A DNA stretch of 11,967 nt from Gammaproteobacteria bacterium (GTDB lineage Bacteria > Pseudomonadota > Gammaproteobacteria > Nitrosococcales > Methylophagaceae): positions 1 to 11,967 of the forward strand of contig QNEY01000025.1 of NCBI GenBank assembly GCA_003645385.1, in the 5' to 3' direction. The translations under genes and the position numbers were made by a program. Under the pieces are notes generated by a model, which saw only the letters and a program-made list of their open reading frames with translations, was not told where the DNA came from and did not search any database. Below, piece after piece: positions 1 through 6,097 of the stretch. Positions within the stretch are counted from its first letter, which is position 1. Every line of letters begins with the position of its first letter.

Positions 1-529
1 GTCTGATAAACGTCTGGTTATGATTATGGATGTTGAAAAAGTATTAGCAGATGCTGGTGGCTTTTATGATGAGTCTGTATTTGATGGTATCAATAAATTA
101 GATACTGAACAGCATCATACTATATTGTTCGCTGATGATTCTGCGATTGCCCGGAAACAAATTACTAGAGCTCTTGATCACCTAGGTGTAGAACATATTG
201 GAGCAATTAATGGTGCTGAAGCCTGGAAACTACTTAATGAGATAGCTGATAAATGTGAGGAACGTGGGGAAGATATTACCAGTGAGATCCAGCTTGTTTT
301 GACTGACGTTGAAATGCCTGAAATGGATGGTTATGTATTTACTCAGAAAATTAAGGCGGATCCTCGCCTGCAGCATTTGCCGGTAATTATGCATTCATCG
401 CTAACTGCGATTGCTAATCAGAATATGGGTAAGAATGTAGGGGCAGATGCCTATGTCCCCAAGTTTCAACCACGGGAATTAGCTGCTACCTTACAAGAGT
501 TTTTTGACAAGCAGAATACAAAAAAATAA
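1..529 (+). CDS. cheV: CheV chemotaxis coupling protein, C-terminal part (5' end outside window)
   Basis: CheV joins a CheW-like coupling domain to a phosphorylatable receiver domain and links chemoreceptors to the CheA kinase at the inner face of the membrane. The frame is open through base 1 (codons start at base 2), so the ATG at 20 is internal: the residues around it (RLVMIMDVEKVLA) match the usual end of the CheW-like domain. The receiver domain follows, about bases 119-505. It has the acidic pair in FADDS, the phospho-acceptor Asp in LTDVEMPEMDG (codon 305-307), the switch Ser in MHSSL and the conserved Lys in YVPKF. The longer loop before the phospho-acceptor strand and the MHSSLTAIANQNMGKNVGAD stretch are typical of CheV rather than CheY. 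About 176 codons are present; the family is usually about 300 residues. Its receptors and cheA are not in the window. Confidence 0.93.
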   Translation, partial: SDKRLVMIMDVEKVLADAGGFYDESVFDGINKLDTEQHHTILFADDSAIARKQITRALDHLGVEHIGAINGAEAWKLLNEIADKCEERGEDITSEIQLVLTDVEMPEMDGYVFTQKIKADPRLQHLPVIMHSSLTAIANQNMGKNVGADAYVPKFQPRELAATLQEFFDKQNTKK

Positions 530-578
530 GGTATTAAAAACTTTTATCAAAATTCAACATATTTAGGAACGGCCTAAA

Positions 579-1220
579 GTGATACGTCAATTCAGTCTAC
601 TAGACACTTTAATTATAGAAGCGGATAAAGCTATAAAAACAGTCTTTGGCAAGCCAGAAACAACAGACCGTCCAACTCCTGGATATGAGCTGCCTGAGGA
701 GACATTAACCACCTCAGAACAAGCACTTTCAAATCATTTGATGCGTGTAAATCATGCTGGTGAAGTATCTGCTCAAGCTTTGTATCAAGGGCAAGCATTG
801 ACAGCCAAATTACCAGAAGTCAGACAGGCAATGGAGCAGGCAGCAATAGAAGAAAATGATCATTTATTGTGGTGCCAACAACGAGTTCATCATTTTGGTG
901 GCCATACGAGTATTTTAAATCCGATATGGTATGCCGGTTCATTTGCAATTGGAGCAGTTGCAGGTAAGATCGGTGATAAATGGAGTCTGGGGTTTGTTGC
1001 AGAAACAGAAAAACAAGTTGTGCAGCATCTTGAGGAACATTTAGAACAAATTAGTCTAAGTGACAAAAAAAGTAGGGCAATTCTTGAACAGATGAAAACT
1101 GATGAACTGCATCATGGCACTGTGGCTCTAGAAGCTGGTGGTGCAAAATTACCTCAACCAGTTACCTTAGTAATGGGATTGATGTCGAAGGTAATGACAA
1201 AAACTAGTTATTGGTTGTAG
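579..1220 (+). CDS. coq7: Coq7-family 2-polyprenyl-3-methyl-6-methoxy-1,4-benzoquinone monooxygenase
   Basis: This is the di-iron hydroxylase of late aerobic ubiquinone synthesis, converting demethoxyubiquinol to 3-demethylubiquinol at the membrane. The 213-residue length is normal for the bacterial Coq7 family. The ferritin-like di-iron ligands are all visible: E62 in NHAGEVSAQ, E92 and H95 in EENDH, E144 in AETEKQ, and E176 and H179 in TDELHHG. The start is a GTG; AGGA at 565-568 lies ten bases upstream and the N-terminus (MIRQFSLLDTLIIEAD) fits the family. The gene follows cheV by 49 bp with no obvious terminator and no functional link. Its last 17 bases overlap the end of the convergent PilZ gene. 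Bacteria that use Coq7 usually lack the flavin enzyme UbiF for the same step. Confidence 0.96.
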   Translation: MIRQFSLLDTLIIEADKAIKTVFGKPETTDRPTPGYELPEETLTTSEQALSNHLMRVNHAGEVSAQALYQGQALTAKLPEVRQAMEQAAIEENDHLLWCQQRVHHFGGHTSILNPIWYAGSFAIGAVAGKIGDKWSLGFVAETEKQVVQHLEEHLEQISLSDKKSRAILEQMKTDELHHGTVALEAGGAKLPQPVTLVMGLMSKVMTKTSYWL

Positions 1221-1536
1221 CAGAAATTTGTTGCCAGCTTTCATGAGCCTCTGAGAATTCAATTGAAACGTGAAATAAATCAGCATCTTTTTTATCGAAT
1301 CTACAACGAACAACTTTTCCTGCAGCGACTAAGGGTAATAAATTGACTGCAATAGGTTCTAACACAACCTCAATCTTATCCCCCAATTTAGGACCAAAAT
1401 CTGTAGTCATATAAAGACCTTTTACACTTAGATTCTGGCTGGTACCATGATGAGGATTATCATCATTATCATTAATCGTATAGGTGACAGGTGTTTCAAT
1501 GCTTCTTCGAATAAAGGCACGTTTTTCATCAGACAT
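1204..1536 (-). CDS. Single-domain PilZ protein (downstream copy of a tandem pair)
   Basis: PilZ domains bind cyclic di-GMP and pass the signal to partner proteins, often in motility, adhesion or exopolysaccharide control. This 110-residue protein is essentially one PilZ domain. It has the N-terminal RxxxR motif (R6-R10, RAFIR) and the (D/N)xSxxG motif (N35-L-S37-V-K-G40) followed by LYMTTDF, both needed for ligand binding in the family. No signal peptide or membrane segment is visible, so a cytoplasmic location is likely. It lies 18 bp downstream of a clearly paralogous gene and is probably co-transcribed with it. An AGGTG-like ribosome site precedes its ATG. The specific pathway cannot be read from the sequence; CheV next door is compatible with a motility link but does not prove one. 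Confidence 0.9.
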   Translation of the reverse strand: MSDEKRAFIRRSIETPVTYTINDNDDNPHHGTSQNLSVKGLYMTTDFGPKLGDKIEVVLEPIAVNLLPLVAAGKVVRCRFDKKDADLFHVSIEFSEAHESWQQISATTNN

Positions 1537-1554
1537 TTGCTAAGCACCTCATCT

Positions 1555-1863
1555 CTAACTGACTTGCTCTAACTCGATAGAGACGTGAAATATATTTTTC
1601 TTGTTATCATCAGGGTCACATCGCGTAACATTTCCTTGTGCGACAAATGGAAGTAAGCGGTCGCCGCTAGGATTCATTACAATTTCAATTATATCGCCTA
1701 AATTGGGTGCAAAGTCTGTTGTCATATAGAGACCAGTCGCACTAAGATTTTGGCTATAGCCGTGATGGGATACATCTTCATGGTTTTTAATAGTATACGT
1801 GACTTGCGTTTCGACACGCATACGCACAAAACCTCGTTTTTCTTGGTAATCATTGTCGGTCAT
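1555..1863 (-). CDS. Single-domain PilZ protein (upstream copy of a tandem pair)
   Basis: This 102-residue PilZ protein is predicted to bind c-di-GMP. It keeps both ligand motifs: R10-G-F-V-R14 and N39-L-S41-A-T-G44. It aligns without large gaps to the downstream neighbour; EKR.F.R, ET.VTYTI, HHG.SQNLS, GLYMTTDF, LGD.IE and FHVSIE are shared, with roughly half or more of positions identical by eye. That indicates a local tandem duplication. Divergence is greatest in the N-terminus, the loop after the NxSxxG strand and the C-terminus, where partner specificity could differ. It is the first gene of the minus-strand pair and faces away from the Lon-like protease across a 95-bp intergenic region. 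The Shine-Dalgarno sequence is weak. Confidence 0.9.
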   Translation of the reverse strand: MTDNDYQEKRGFVRMRVETQVTYTIKNHEDVSHHGYSQNLSATGLYMTTDFAPNLGDIIEIVMNPSGDRLLPFVAQGNVTRCDPDDNKKNIFHVSIELEQVS

Positions 1864-1958
1864 TTATTCATCACACTCGTATTGATTTTGAAAACTAATG
1901 TTGCCTATTACTTTTGTGTATCCTAAGCTAAAAGTACCTTATTCGGCTAGAGAAAACT

Positions 1959-4370
1959 ATGGCTAACATCACACAAATCCCTAAAGAAAGTTTGTACCGA
2001 TATTGTGATCAAGATCTGTTCACTTTTTCATCAACTGCAGATCTCGAAAGTTTGCCTTCAATTATTGGTCAATCACGTGCTCAGGATGCAATTGATTTTG
2101 GGATTAACATCAGTGGTGAAGGCTATAATCTGTTTGTAATGGGACCAGCTGGATCTGGTAAATACACATTGGTTAAAGATTTTCTTGATGAGCAAGTCAA
2201 GCTGAGATCAGATGGATCTGATTGGGGATATTTACATAATTTCTCTGATCCACAAACACCATGGTTTGTGTCTTTGCCAGCTGGGCAGGGTCGGCAGTTA
2301 AGGCATGATATTGAGAAAGTTGTACACCATCTAATAGAAGATCTACCCAGAGCATTTGATGATGAATATTACCGTGGTCGAATGCGGGCAATTGATGAAT
2401 CCTCACGTAAACATCGCGTGAGGTTGTTTGGTACTTTGCAGGCTGAAGCTGATAGAAAAGGCATACTCCTACTGAGAATACAGGATGGTAGTTATGCTTT
2501 TGCCGCCAAACGTGACGGTGAGCCAATGACGTCGGATGAGTTTGAGCAGTTGCCATTGGATCAACAGGAAAAAACTGAAGATCTAATCGCGAGCTTGCAT
2601 GAAGAACTACAGAACTCTCTATTGGAGTTACGAGAGTGGGAACGAGACAATCAGGAAAAAGTTTCTGCCTTAAATTATGAAGTAGCAAAGGAAGTTATTA
2701 GTAGGCAAATTAATAAGCTCAAACATGCATATCCAAAATCATTACGCTTACAAAACTATTTTGATGCTATGCAGAAGGATATGTGCGACAACGTTGATAC
2801 CTTTCTTAAGCCGGAGGACAGCAACGAGGAATCCTTAGCAGGTGTTGATAGCGCTTTATTTCGTCATTATCAGATTAATTTAATTGTTGATAATACTGAT
2901 CTGCACGGTGCACCAGTAGTTTACGAAAATTTACCAACACACCAAAGCCTGTTGGGTTGTGTAGAAAATATGGCGATGATGGGTGCTTTGGTCACTGATT
3001 TCAGTTTGATTAAAGCCGGTGCCGTACATCGGGCGAATGGTGGCTATCTAATTTTGGATGTCGATCAGTTATTGATGCAGCCATTTGCATGGGAAGGTTT
3101 AAAGAGGGCGTTACAGGCCAAAGAAATACGTTTTGACACATTAGAGCGTATGTATAGTCTGGTAGCAACAGTTTCTCTTGAGCCTGAACCTATACCACTT
3201 GATTTGAAAGTTATTTTATTAGGTGATCGTCATTTGTATTATCAACTATACGAATTAGATCCGGAATTTGCTGAATTATTTAAGGTTGTAGCTGATTTTG
3301 AAGAAGAAATAACGCGGAATCATGATAATCATATGTTGTATGCAAGATTACTTGCCACAACGGTTCAACAAGAAGGGTTATTACATCTTGACCGAGATGC
3401 AGTGTCTTGTGTTATTGAACATGGTGCTCGTGCTGTAGAGGATGCGTACAGGCTTTCCCTTCATCAAGGAGATATGACTGACTTGCTAAGAGAATCAAGC
3501 TATTGGGCGCGCAAGAAAGGTGAAAACGTGGTATCACGACAGCATGTTCAGCTAGCACTAAAAAGCCGAACTGAACGTGTCGATCGAATTCGTACCCAAC
3601 TATATAACCATATAGAGTCAAGTATTACATGCATTGCTGTTACCGATGAACGAGTAGGCCAGATTAATGCACTTTCTGTAATGAGTGTAGGTGGCTTTAG
3701 TTTTGCCCAGCCGTCACGGTTAACTGCAAACTGTCGTTATGGTGATGGTGACATTATTGATATTGAACGTGAAGCTGATTTGGGGGGGGATATTCATTCT
3801 AAAGGTGTGATGATTATGAGTGGTTATCTAGGATCGACCTATGCTAAAGATAAACCATTATCGATGTCAGCAAGCTTAGTATTTGAGCAAAGTTATGGTG
3901 AGGTTGATGGTGATAGTGCTAGTTTGGCAGAGTTATGCGTGTTGTTATCAGCGATTGCTGAAGTACCATTAAAGCAGTCATTAGCCATTACGGGGTCAAT
4001 GAATCAGCATGGTGCTGTACAAGCCATTGGTGGCGTGAATGAGAAGATTGAAGGTTTTTTTGATGTTTGCAAAAGGATTGATTTTACCGGTAAACAAGGC
4101 GTCATAATTCCTCAGTCTAATATCCAGCATCTGATGCTAAATCAGGATGTGATCGATGCTGTTGCAGCTGGAGACTTTCAAATTCATGCTGTGGAAACGG
4201 TTGATCAGGCATTGTTTTTGTTGACAGATATTGATATTGGAGTGTGTGATTCACAGGGACAATACCCTGATGGAAGTTTCAATGCATTGGTCTCACAACG
4301 GATTCAACACTGGGCAGATATACACAAACAGGAAAAAGAAGTTCATACTGAACAAGCTGAAACTCAATAA
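1959..4370 (+). CDS. Lon-family ATP-dependent protease (YcbZ/AsrA type)
   Basis: This 803-residue protein combines an AAA+ ATPase with a C-terminal Lon-type serine-lysine protease domain and is expected to degrade selected or damaged cytoplasmic proteins. The ATPase Walker A motif is G62PAGSGKYT and a Walker B-like strand lies at GGYLILDVDQ with D367. Between them is the long, charged, helical insertion (about residues 110-260) typical of this subfamily, instead of the classical Lon N-terminal domain. The protease dyad is S653 (VDGDSAS) and K696 (VNEKIEGFF). Their separation of 43 residues equals that of E. coli Lon (S679/K722), so the site looks active. The length fits the E. coli YcbZ and Pseudomonas AsrA group. 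An eight-G run within the protease-domain coding sequence keeps frame. The gene is divergent from the PilZ pair. Confidence 0.94.
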   Translation: MANITQIPKESLYRYCDQDLFTFSSTADLESLPSIIGQSRAQDAIDFGINISGEGYNLFVMGPAGSGKYTLVKDFLDEQVKLRSDGSDWGYLHNFSDPQTPWFVSLPAGQGRQLRHDIEKVVHHLIEDLPRAFDDEYYRGRMRAIDESSRKHRVRLFGTLQAEADRKGILLLRIQDGSYAFAAKRDGEPMTSDEFEQLPLDQQEKTEDLIASLHEELQNSLLELREWERDNQEKVSALNYEVAKEVISRQINKLKHAYPKSLRLQNYFDAMQKDMCDNVDTFLKPEDSNEESLAGVDSALFRHYQINLIVDNTDLHGAPVVYENLPTHQSLLGCVENMAMMGALVTDFSLIKAGAVHRANGGYLILDVDQLLMQPFAWEGLKRALQAKEIRFDTLERMYSLVATVSLEPEPIPLDLKVILLGDRHLYYQLYELDPEFAELFKVVADFEEEITRNHDNHMLYARLLATTVQQEGLLHLDRDAVSCVIEHGARAVEDAYRLSLHQGDMTDLLRESSYWARKKGENVVSRQHVQLALKSRTERVDRIRTQLYNHIESSITCIAVTDERVGQINALSVMSVGGFSFAQPSRLTANCRYGDGDIIDIEREADLGGDIHSKGVMIMSGYLGSTYAKDKPLSMSASLVFEQSYGEVDGDSASLAELCVLLSAIAEVPLKQSLAITGSMNQHGAVQAIGGVNEKIEGFFDVCKRIDFTGKQGVIIPQSNIQHLMLNQDVIDAVAAGDFQIHAVETVDQALFLLTDIDIGVCDSQGQYPDGSFNALVSQRIQHWADIHKQEKEVHTEQAETQ
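3782..3789 (+). repeat. G8 homopolymer inside the Lon-like protease gene
   Basis: Eight consecutive G residues encode the Leu-Gly-Gly-Asp segment (ttg ggg ggg gat) just before the conserved IHSKGVMIMSGYL region of the protease domain. A one-base slip here would remove the catalytic Ser and Lys downstream while leaving the ATPase domain. In the given sequence the frame is intact. The tract stands out in an AT-rich gene. Confidence 0.9.
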
Positions 4371-4382
4371 TTAATTGTAGTA

Positions 4383-4412
4383 TTTACAAATACGGCCGAT
4401 AAAAAGTATTAA
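4383..4412 (+). promoter_or_regulatory. Possible sigma70 promoter for the small exported protein
   Basis: TTTACA (4383-4388) and TATTAA (4407-4412) are separated by 18 bp, about 26 bp before the ATG at 4439. The -35 hexamer matches consensus at five of six positions and the -10 at four of six. It sits in the 68-bp gap after the protease gene. This is a pattern match only; AT-rich DNA gives such matches by chance. Confidence 0.4.
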
Positions 4413-4438
4413 TAAGTACTGTAAAAGGTGGTGGAGAA

Positions 4439-4852
4439 ATGAAACAAAAATCATTGTTAATATTAGTTTTAACCGTTGTTCTCTTTGGAAATAGTACATT
4501 TGCTATAGCCTTGACTTTGCCTCCGGTACCTACAGAGCCAATCTATTTTGAGCCTCCAGTTGTTGAGTCTACCGATGATGTAAGACAGATGAGCTGTGTA
4601 GCTTTGGATAACAATATTCGATATTTACATCCATATCGATATACCTATAAACCAGGCTTTCATGAAGATGATGCTAATAAATTGGCAACTGCCTTGATAA
4701 CATTTGATGATGTTCTAGGAGGCTGGCTTGGTTTAGGCTATTTAGGTTATTCATCATTGGTGGAAGAAAAAGAACAACGCCGTATGTTACAGGTAGAACA
4801 ACAAATTGCCATGTTGCAACAAGTTAAGGCAGAAAAACACTGTTTCGAGTAA
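4439..4852 (+). CDS. Small exported protein of unknown family
   Basis: I do not recognise this 137-residue protein. Residues 1-24 form a classic Sec signal peptide: MKQK, a hydrophobic core, then a likely AIA cleavage site before L25. There is no lipobox Cys, so the mature protein should be periplasmic or secreted. The mature N-terminus is Pro-rich (residues 28-40). Two Cys remain, C53 and C135 near the C-terminus, and could pair in a disulfide. Residues 92-107 are hydrophobic and Gly-rich (VLGGWLGLGYLGY) and could be a short membrane-associated or glycine-zipper-like segment. Residues 108-133 (EEKEQRRMLQVEQQIAMLQQ) look like an amphipathic coiled-coil helix. A strong ribosome site (AAGGTG at 4425-4430, GGAG at 4433-4436) supports the start. 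The gap of 110 bp to the next gene suggests separate transcription, though this is not proven. Confidence 0.8.
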   Translation: MKQKSLLILVLTVVLFGNSTFAIALTLPPVPTEPIYFEPPVVESTDDVRQMSCVALDNNIRYLHPYRYTYKPGFHEDDANKLATALITFDDVLGGWLGLGYLGYSSLVEEKEQRRMLQVEQQIAMLQQVKAEKHCFE

Positions 4853-4898
4853 GCGCTACATTTGAGTATTATTTCTCTTAAATAAGTCACTATTTGGC

Positions 4899-4928
4899 TT
4901 GTGGTTTTATCGCTATCTCATGTACTAT
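4899..4928 (+). promoter_or_regulatory. Weak candidate promoter upstream of the WYEAN repeat gene
   Basis: TTGTGG (4899-4904) and TACTAT (4923-4928) are 18 bp apart and end 34 bp before the favoured ATG at 4963. Each box matches the sigma70 consensus at four of six positions or so. This is the best candidate in the 110-bp gap, but it remains a weak pattern call. Confidence 0.3.
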
Positions 4929-4946
4929 CAAGATAACAATTTAGCC

Positions 4947-4954
4947 GAGAGGTG
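4947..4954 (+). promoter_or_regulatory. Ribosome binding site that decides the start of the repeat gene
   Basis: GAGAGGTG at 4947-4954 is a good Shine-Dalgarno match. It lies eight bases before the ATG at 4963 but only two before the in-frame GTG at 4957. Spacing therefore favours the ATG and a 370-residue product. Confidence 0.65.
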
Positions 4955-4962
4955 TAGTGATT

Positions 4963-6075
4963 ATGAGTACAACAATAGATATAAAAACCAAGTGGTATGA
5001 AGCCAACTTGAAAACGGCACGAGAGAGTAGGGAAAAATGGTATCAGGCAAATGAAAGGCCTGCTAAGCCTACTGATAATCATTGGTATGAAGCCAATAAA
5101 AAACCTACTGTTTCATCAGGATCACCATGGTATAAAGCCAATATTCAACAACATTTAGATACTAAGAAGCACTGGTATGAAGCCAATTTAAAAGCAGCAG
5201 TCGTTTCAGTCAGAGCGACGCGAGCTAAATGGTATGAAGCGAATCAACAACAAACAGAACATATGGGTATGCCATGGTATGAAGCCAATATTCATGTTGA
5301 TCCCCATGCCGACATTAAGAAGAAGTGGTATGAAGCCAATTTGGAAGCAGCACGTGCAAGCCAAGCCAAGTGGTACCAAGCAAACTTGGACGTTAAGCCT
5401 ACCGAGAAACATTGGTATGAATTCAGTGATGAAAGATACAGTGATACTAAGAAGCATTGGTATGAAACCAATCTTGAAGCTGCGCGAAAAAGCCGAAATA
5501 GCATTAAATGGTATGAAGCGAATATTACTGTTGATCCCCATGCTGCTACCAAGAAAAAATGGTATGAAGCAAACATTCAATTGATTCGAATTAAAAATAA
5601 TAAGAAGAAATGGTTTGAGGCCAATACTGAGACGGCACGTGAGGGGCAAAAACATTGGTATGAGGTCAGTAAAGAACCTACTGTTTCATCGGGAACCCCA
5701 TGGTATGAAGCCAATGTTCAACAACACCTAGATACCAAGAAGCGCTGGTATGAAGCAAATTTAAAAGCAGCAGTTGTTTCAATCAGAGCGACGCGGGCTA
5801 AGTGGTATGAAGCTAATATGCATACTTCTCCCCATGCAGATACCAAAAAGAAATGGTACAAAGCAAATTTGGAAGCTGCACGAAAGAGTCAAAATAACAT
5901 TAAATGGTATGAGGCGAATATTGCTGTTGATCCCCATGCTGCCACCAAGAAAAAATGGTATGAAGCTAACATTGAGTTGGTCCGTACTAAAGCTATCAAG
6001 AAGAAATGGTTTGAAGCCAATGCTGAGGCAGCACGTGAGGGGCAAAATAATTGGAATGAGGCGGACGATAATTAA
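4963..6075 (+). CDS. WYEAN tandem-repeat protein, family not recognised
   Basis: I know of no described family matching this 370-residue protein. Nearly the whole chain is a short motif, W-Y-E-A-N, repeated with variable linkers. There are 23 Trp (residues 11, 26, 41, 56, 71, 90, 105, 122, 137, 151, 166, 183, 200, 217, 232, 247, 262, 281, 298, 315, 332, 349 and 364), of which 20 are followed by Tyr, two by Phe, and the last by Asn (WNEAD). Trp-Trp spacings are 15 (11 times), 17 (8), 19 (2) and 14 (once). Linker types recur: L-(E/K)-A-A-R-x-S, VDPHA-x-x-KKK, PTVSSG-x-P, QQHLDTKK and LKAAVVS-x-RATRAK. There is no Cys, little Gly, 48 Lys and 17 Arg against 48 acidic residues (net about +17), and no signal peptide or membrane segment, so it is probably cytoplasmic. 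The ATG is chosen over the GTG six bases upstream from ribosome-site spacing. The downstream hydrolase starts 22 bp later. Plausible but unproven roles are a multivalent scaffold, a repeat solenoid or a polyprotein precursor. Confidence 0.9.
   Translation: MSTTIDIKTKWYEANLKTARESREKWYQANERPAKPTDNHWYEANKKPTVSSGSPWYKANIQQHLDTKKHWYEANLKAAVVSVRATRAKWYEANQQQTEHMGMPWYEANIHVDPHADIKKKWYEANLEAARASQAKWYQANLDVKPTEKHWYEFSDERYSDTKKHWYETNLEAARKSRNSIKWYEANITVDPHAATKKKWYEANIQLIRIKNNKKKWFEANTETAREGQKHWYEVSKEPTVSSGTPWYEANVQQHLDTKKRWYEANLKAAVVSIRATRAKWYEANMHTSPHADTKKKWYKANLEAARKSQNNIKWYEANIAVDPHAATKKKWYEANIELVRTKAIKKKWFEANAEAAREGQNNWNEADDN
5098..5244 (+). repeat. Segmental duplicate A1 in the WYEAN gene
   Basis: This 49-codon block (residues 46-94, beginning KKPTVSSGSPWY and ending RAKWYEAN) is repeated at 5671-5817, exactly 191 codons downstream, with only a few residue changes. 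It contains two 15-residue spacings and one 19-residue spacing, so a multi-unit block was duplicated rather than a single repeat. Confidence 0.85.
5452..5673 (+). repeat. Segmental duplicate B1 in the WYEAN gene
   Basis: This 74-codon block (residues 164-237) has Trp spacings 17-17-17-15 and includes VDPHAATKKKWYEAN and KKKWFEAN. It recurs at 5848-6069 at an offset of exactly 132 codons. Both copies hold one of the two WF variants at the same place. Confidence 0.85.
5671..5817 (+). repeat. Segmental duplicate A2 in the WYEAN gene
   Basis: This is the second copy of block A (residues 237-285), in which KEPTVSSGTPWY replaces KKPTVSSGSPWY. It carries the only other 19-residue Trp spacing in the protein, which marks it as a copy of the same ancestral block. 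Confidence 0.85.
5848..6069 (+). repeat. Segmental duplicate B2 in the WYEAN gene
   Basis: This is the second copy of block B (residues 296-369). The last unit has decayed from WYEVS in copy B1 to WNEAD here, just before the stop codon. The rest of the block, including the Trp spacings, is retained. Confidence 0.85.
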
Positions 6076-6097
6076 TAGTTGTAATTTAAAGTAAATA

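Larger units (their letters stand above)
4993..6069 (+). repeat. Tandem WYEAN-coding repeat array (23 units)
   Basis: The DNA core TGGTATGAAGC recurs about a dozen times exactly, always in the same frame, and the other units differ by one or a few bases. Units are usually 45, 51 or 57 bp long, giving an imperfect minisatellite-like array with diverged linkers. Many differences between copies are synonymous (gcc, gcg, gca and gct for Ala), so the peptide is better conserved than the DNA. This suggests selection on the protein rather than recent homogenisation alone. Confidence 0.9.

Noticed and set aside
2197..2688. Minus-strand open frame inside the Lon-like protease gene
   Set aside because: It lies wholly within a well-supported gene, has no recognisable domain and no ribosome site, and reads as an antisense shadow.
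4993..6069. CRISPR array or non-coding satellite
   Set aside because: The periodicity is strictly codon-phased with synonymous variation, unit lengths vary, there are no unique spacers of constant size, and there are no cas genes.
4963..6075. WYEAN protein as a multi-core peptide precursor cut at dibasic sites
   Set aside because: KK or KKK precedes only about half of the Trp; others follow Pro or His. There is no leader or signal peptide, and no peptidase, exporter or modifying enzyme lies beside it. It remains possible but unsupported.
4963..6075. Sel1 or TPR repeats, suggested by WY and EAAR fragments
   Set aside because: Sel1 and TPR units are 34-36 residues with Gly and Ala helix-packing positions. 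Here the units are 15-19 residues, often with Pro, and lack those positions.
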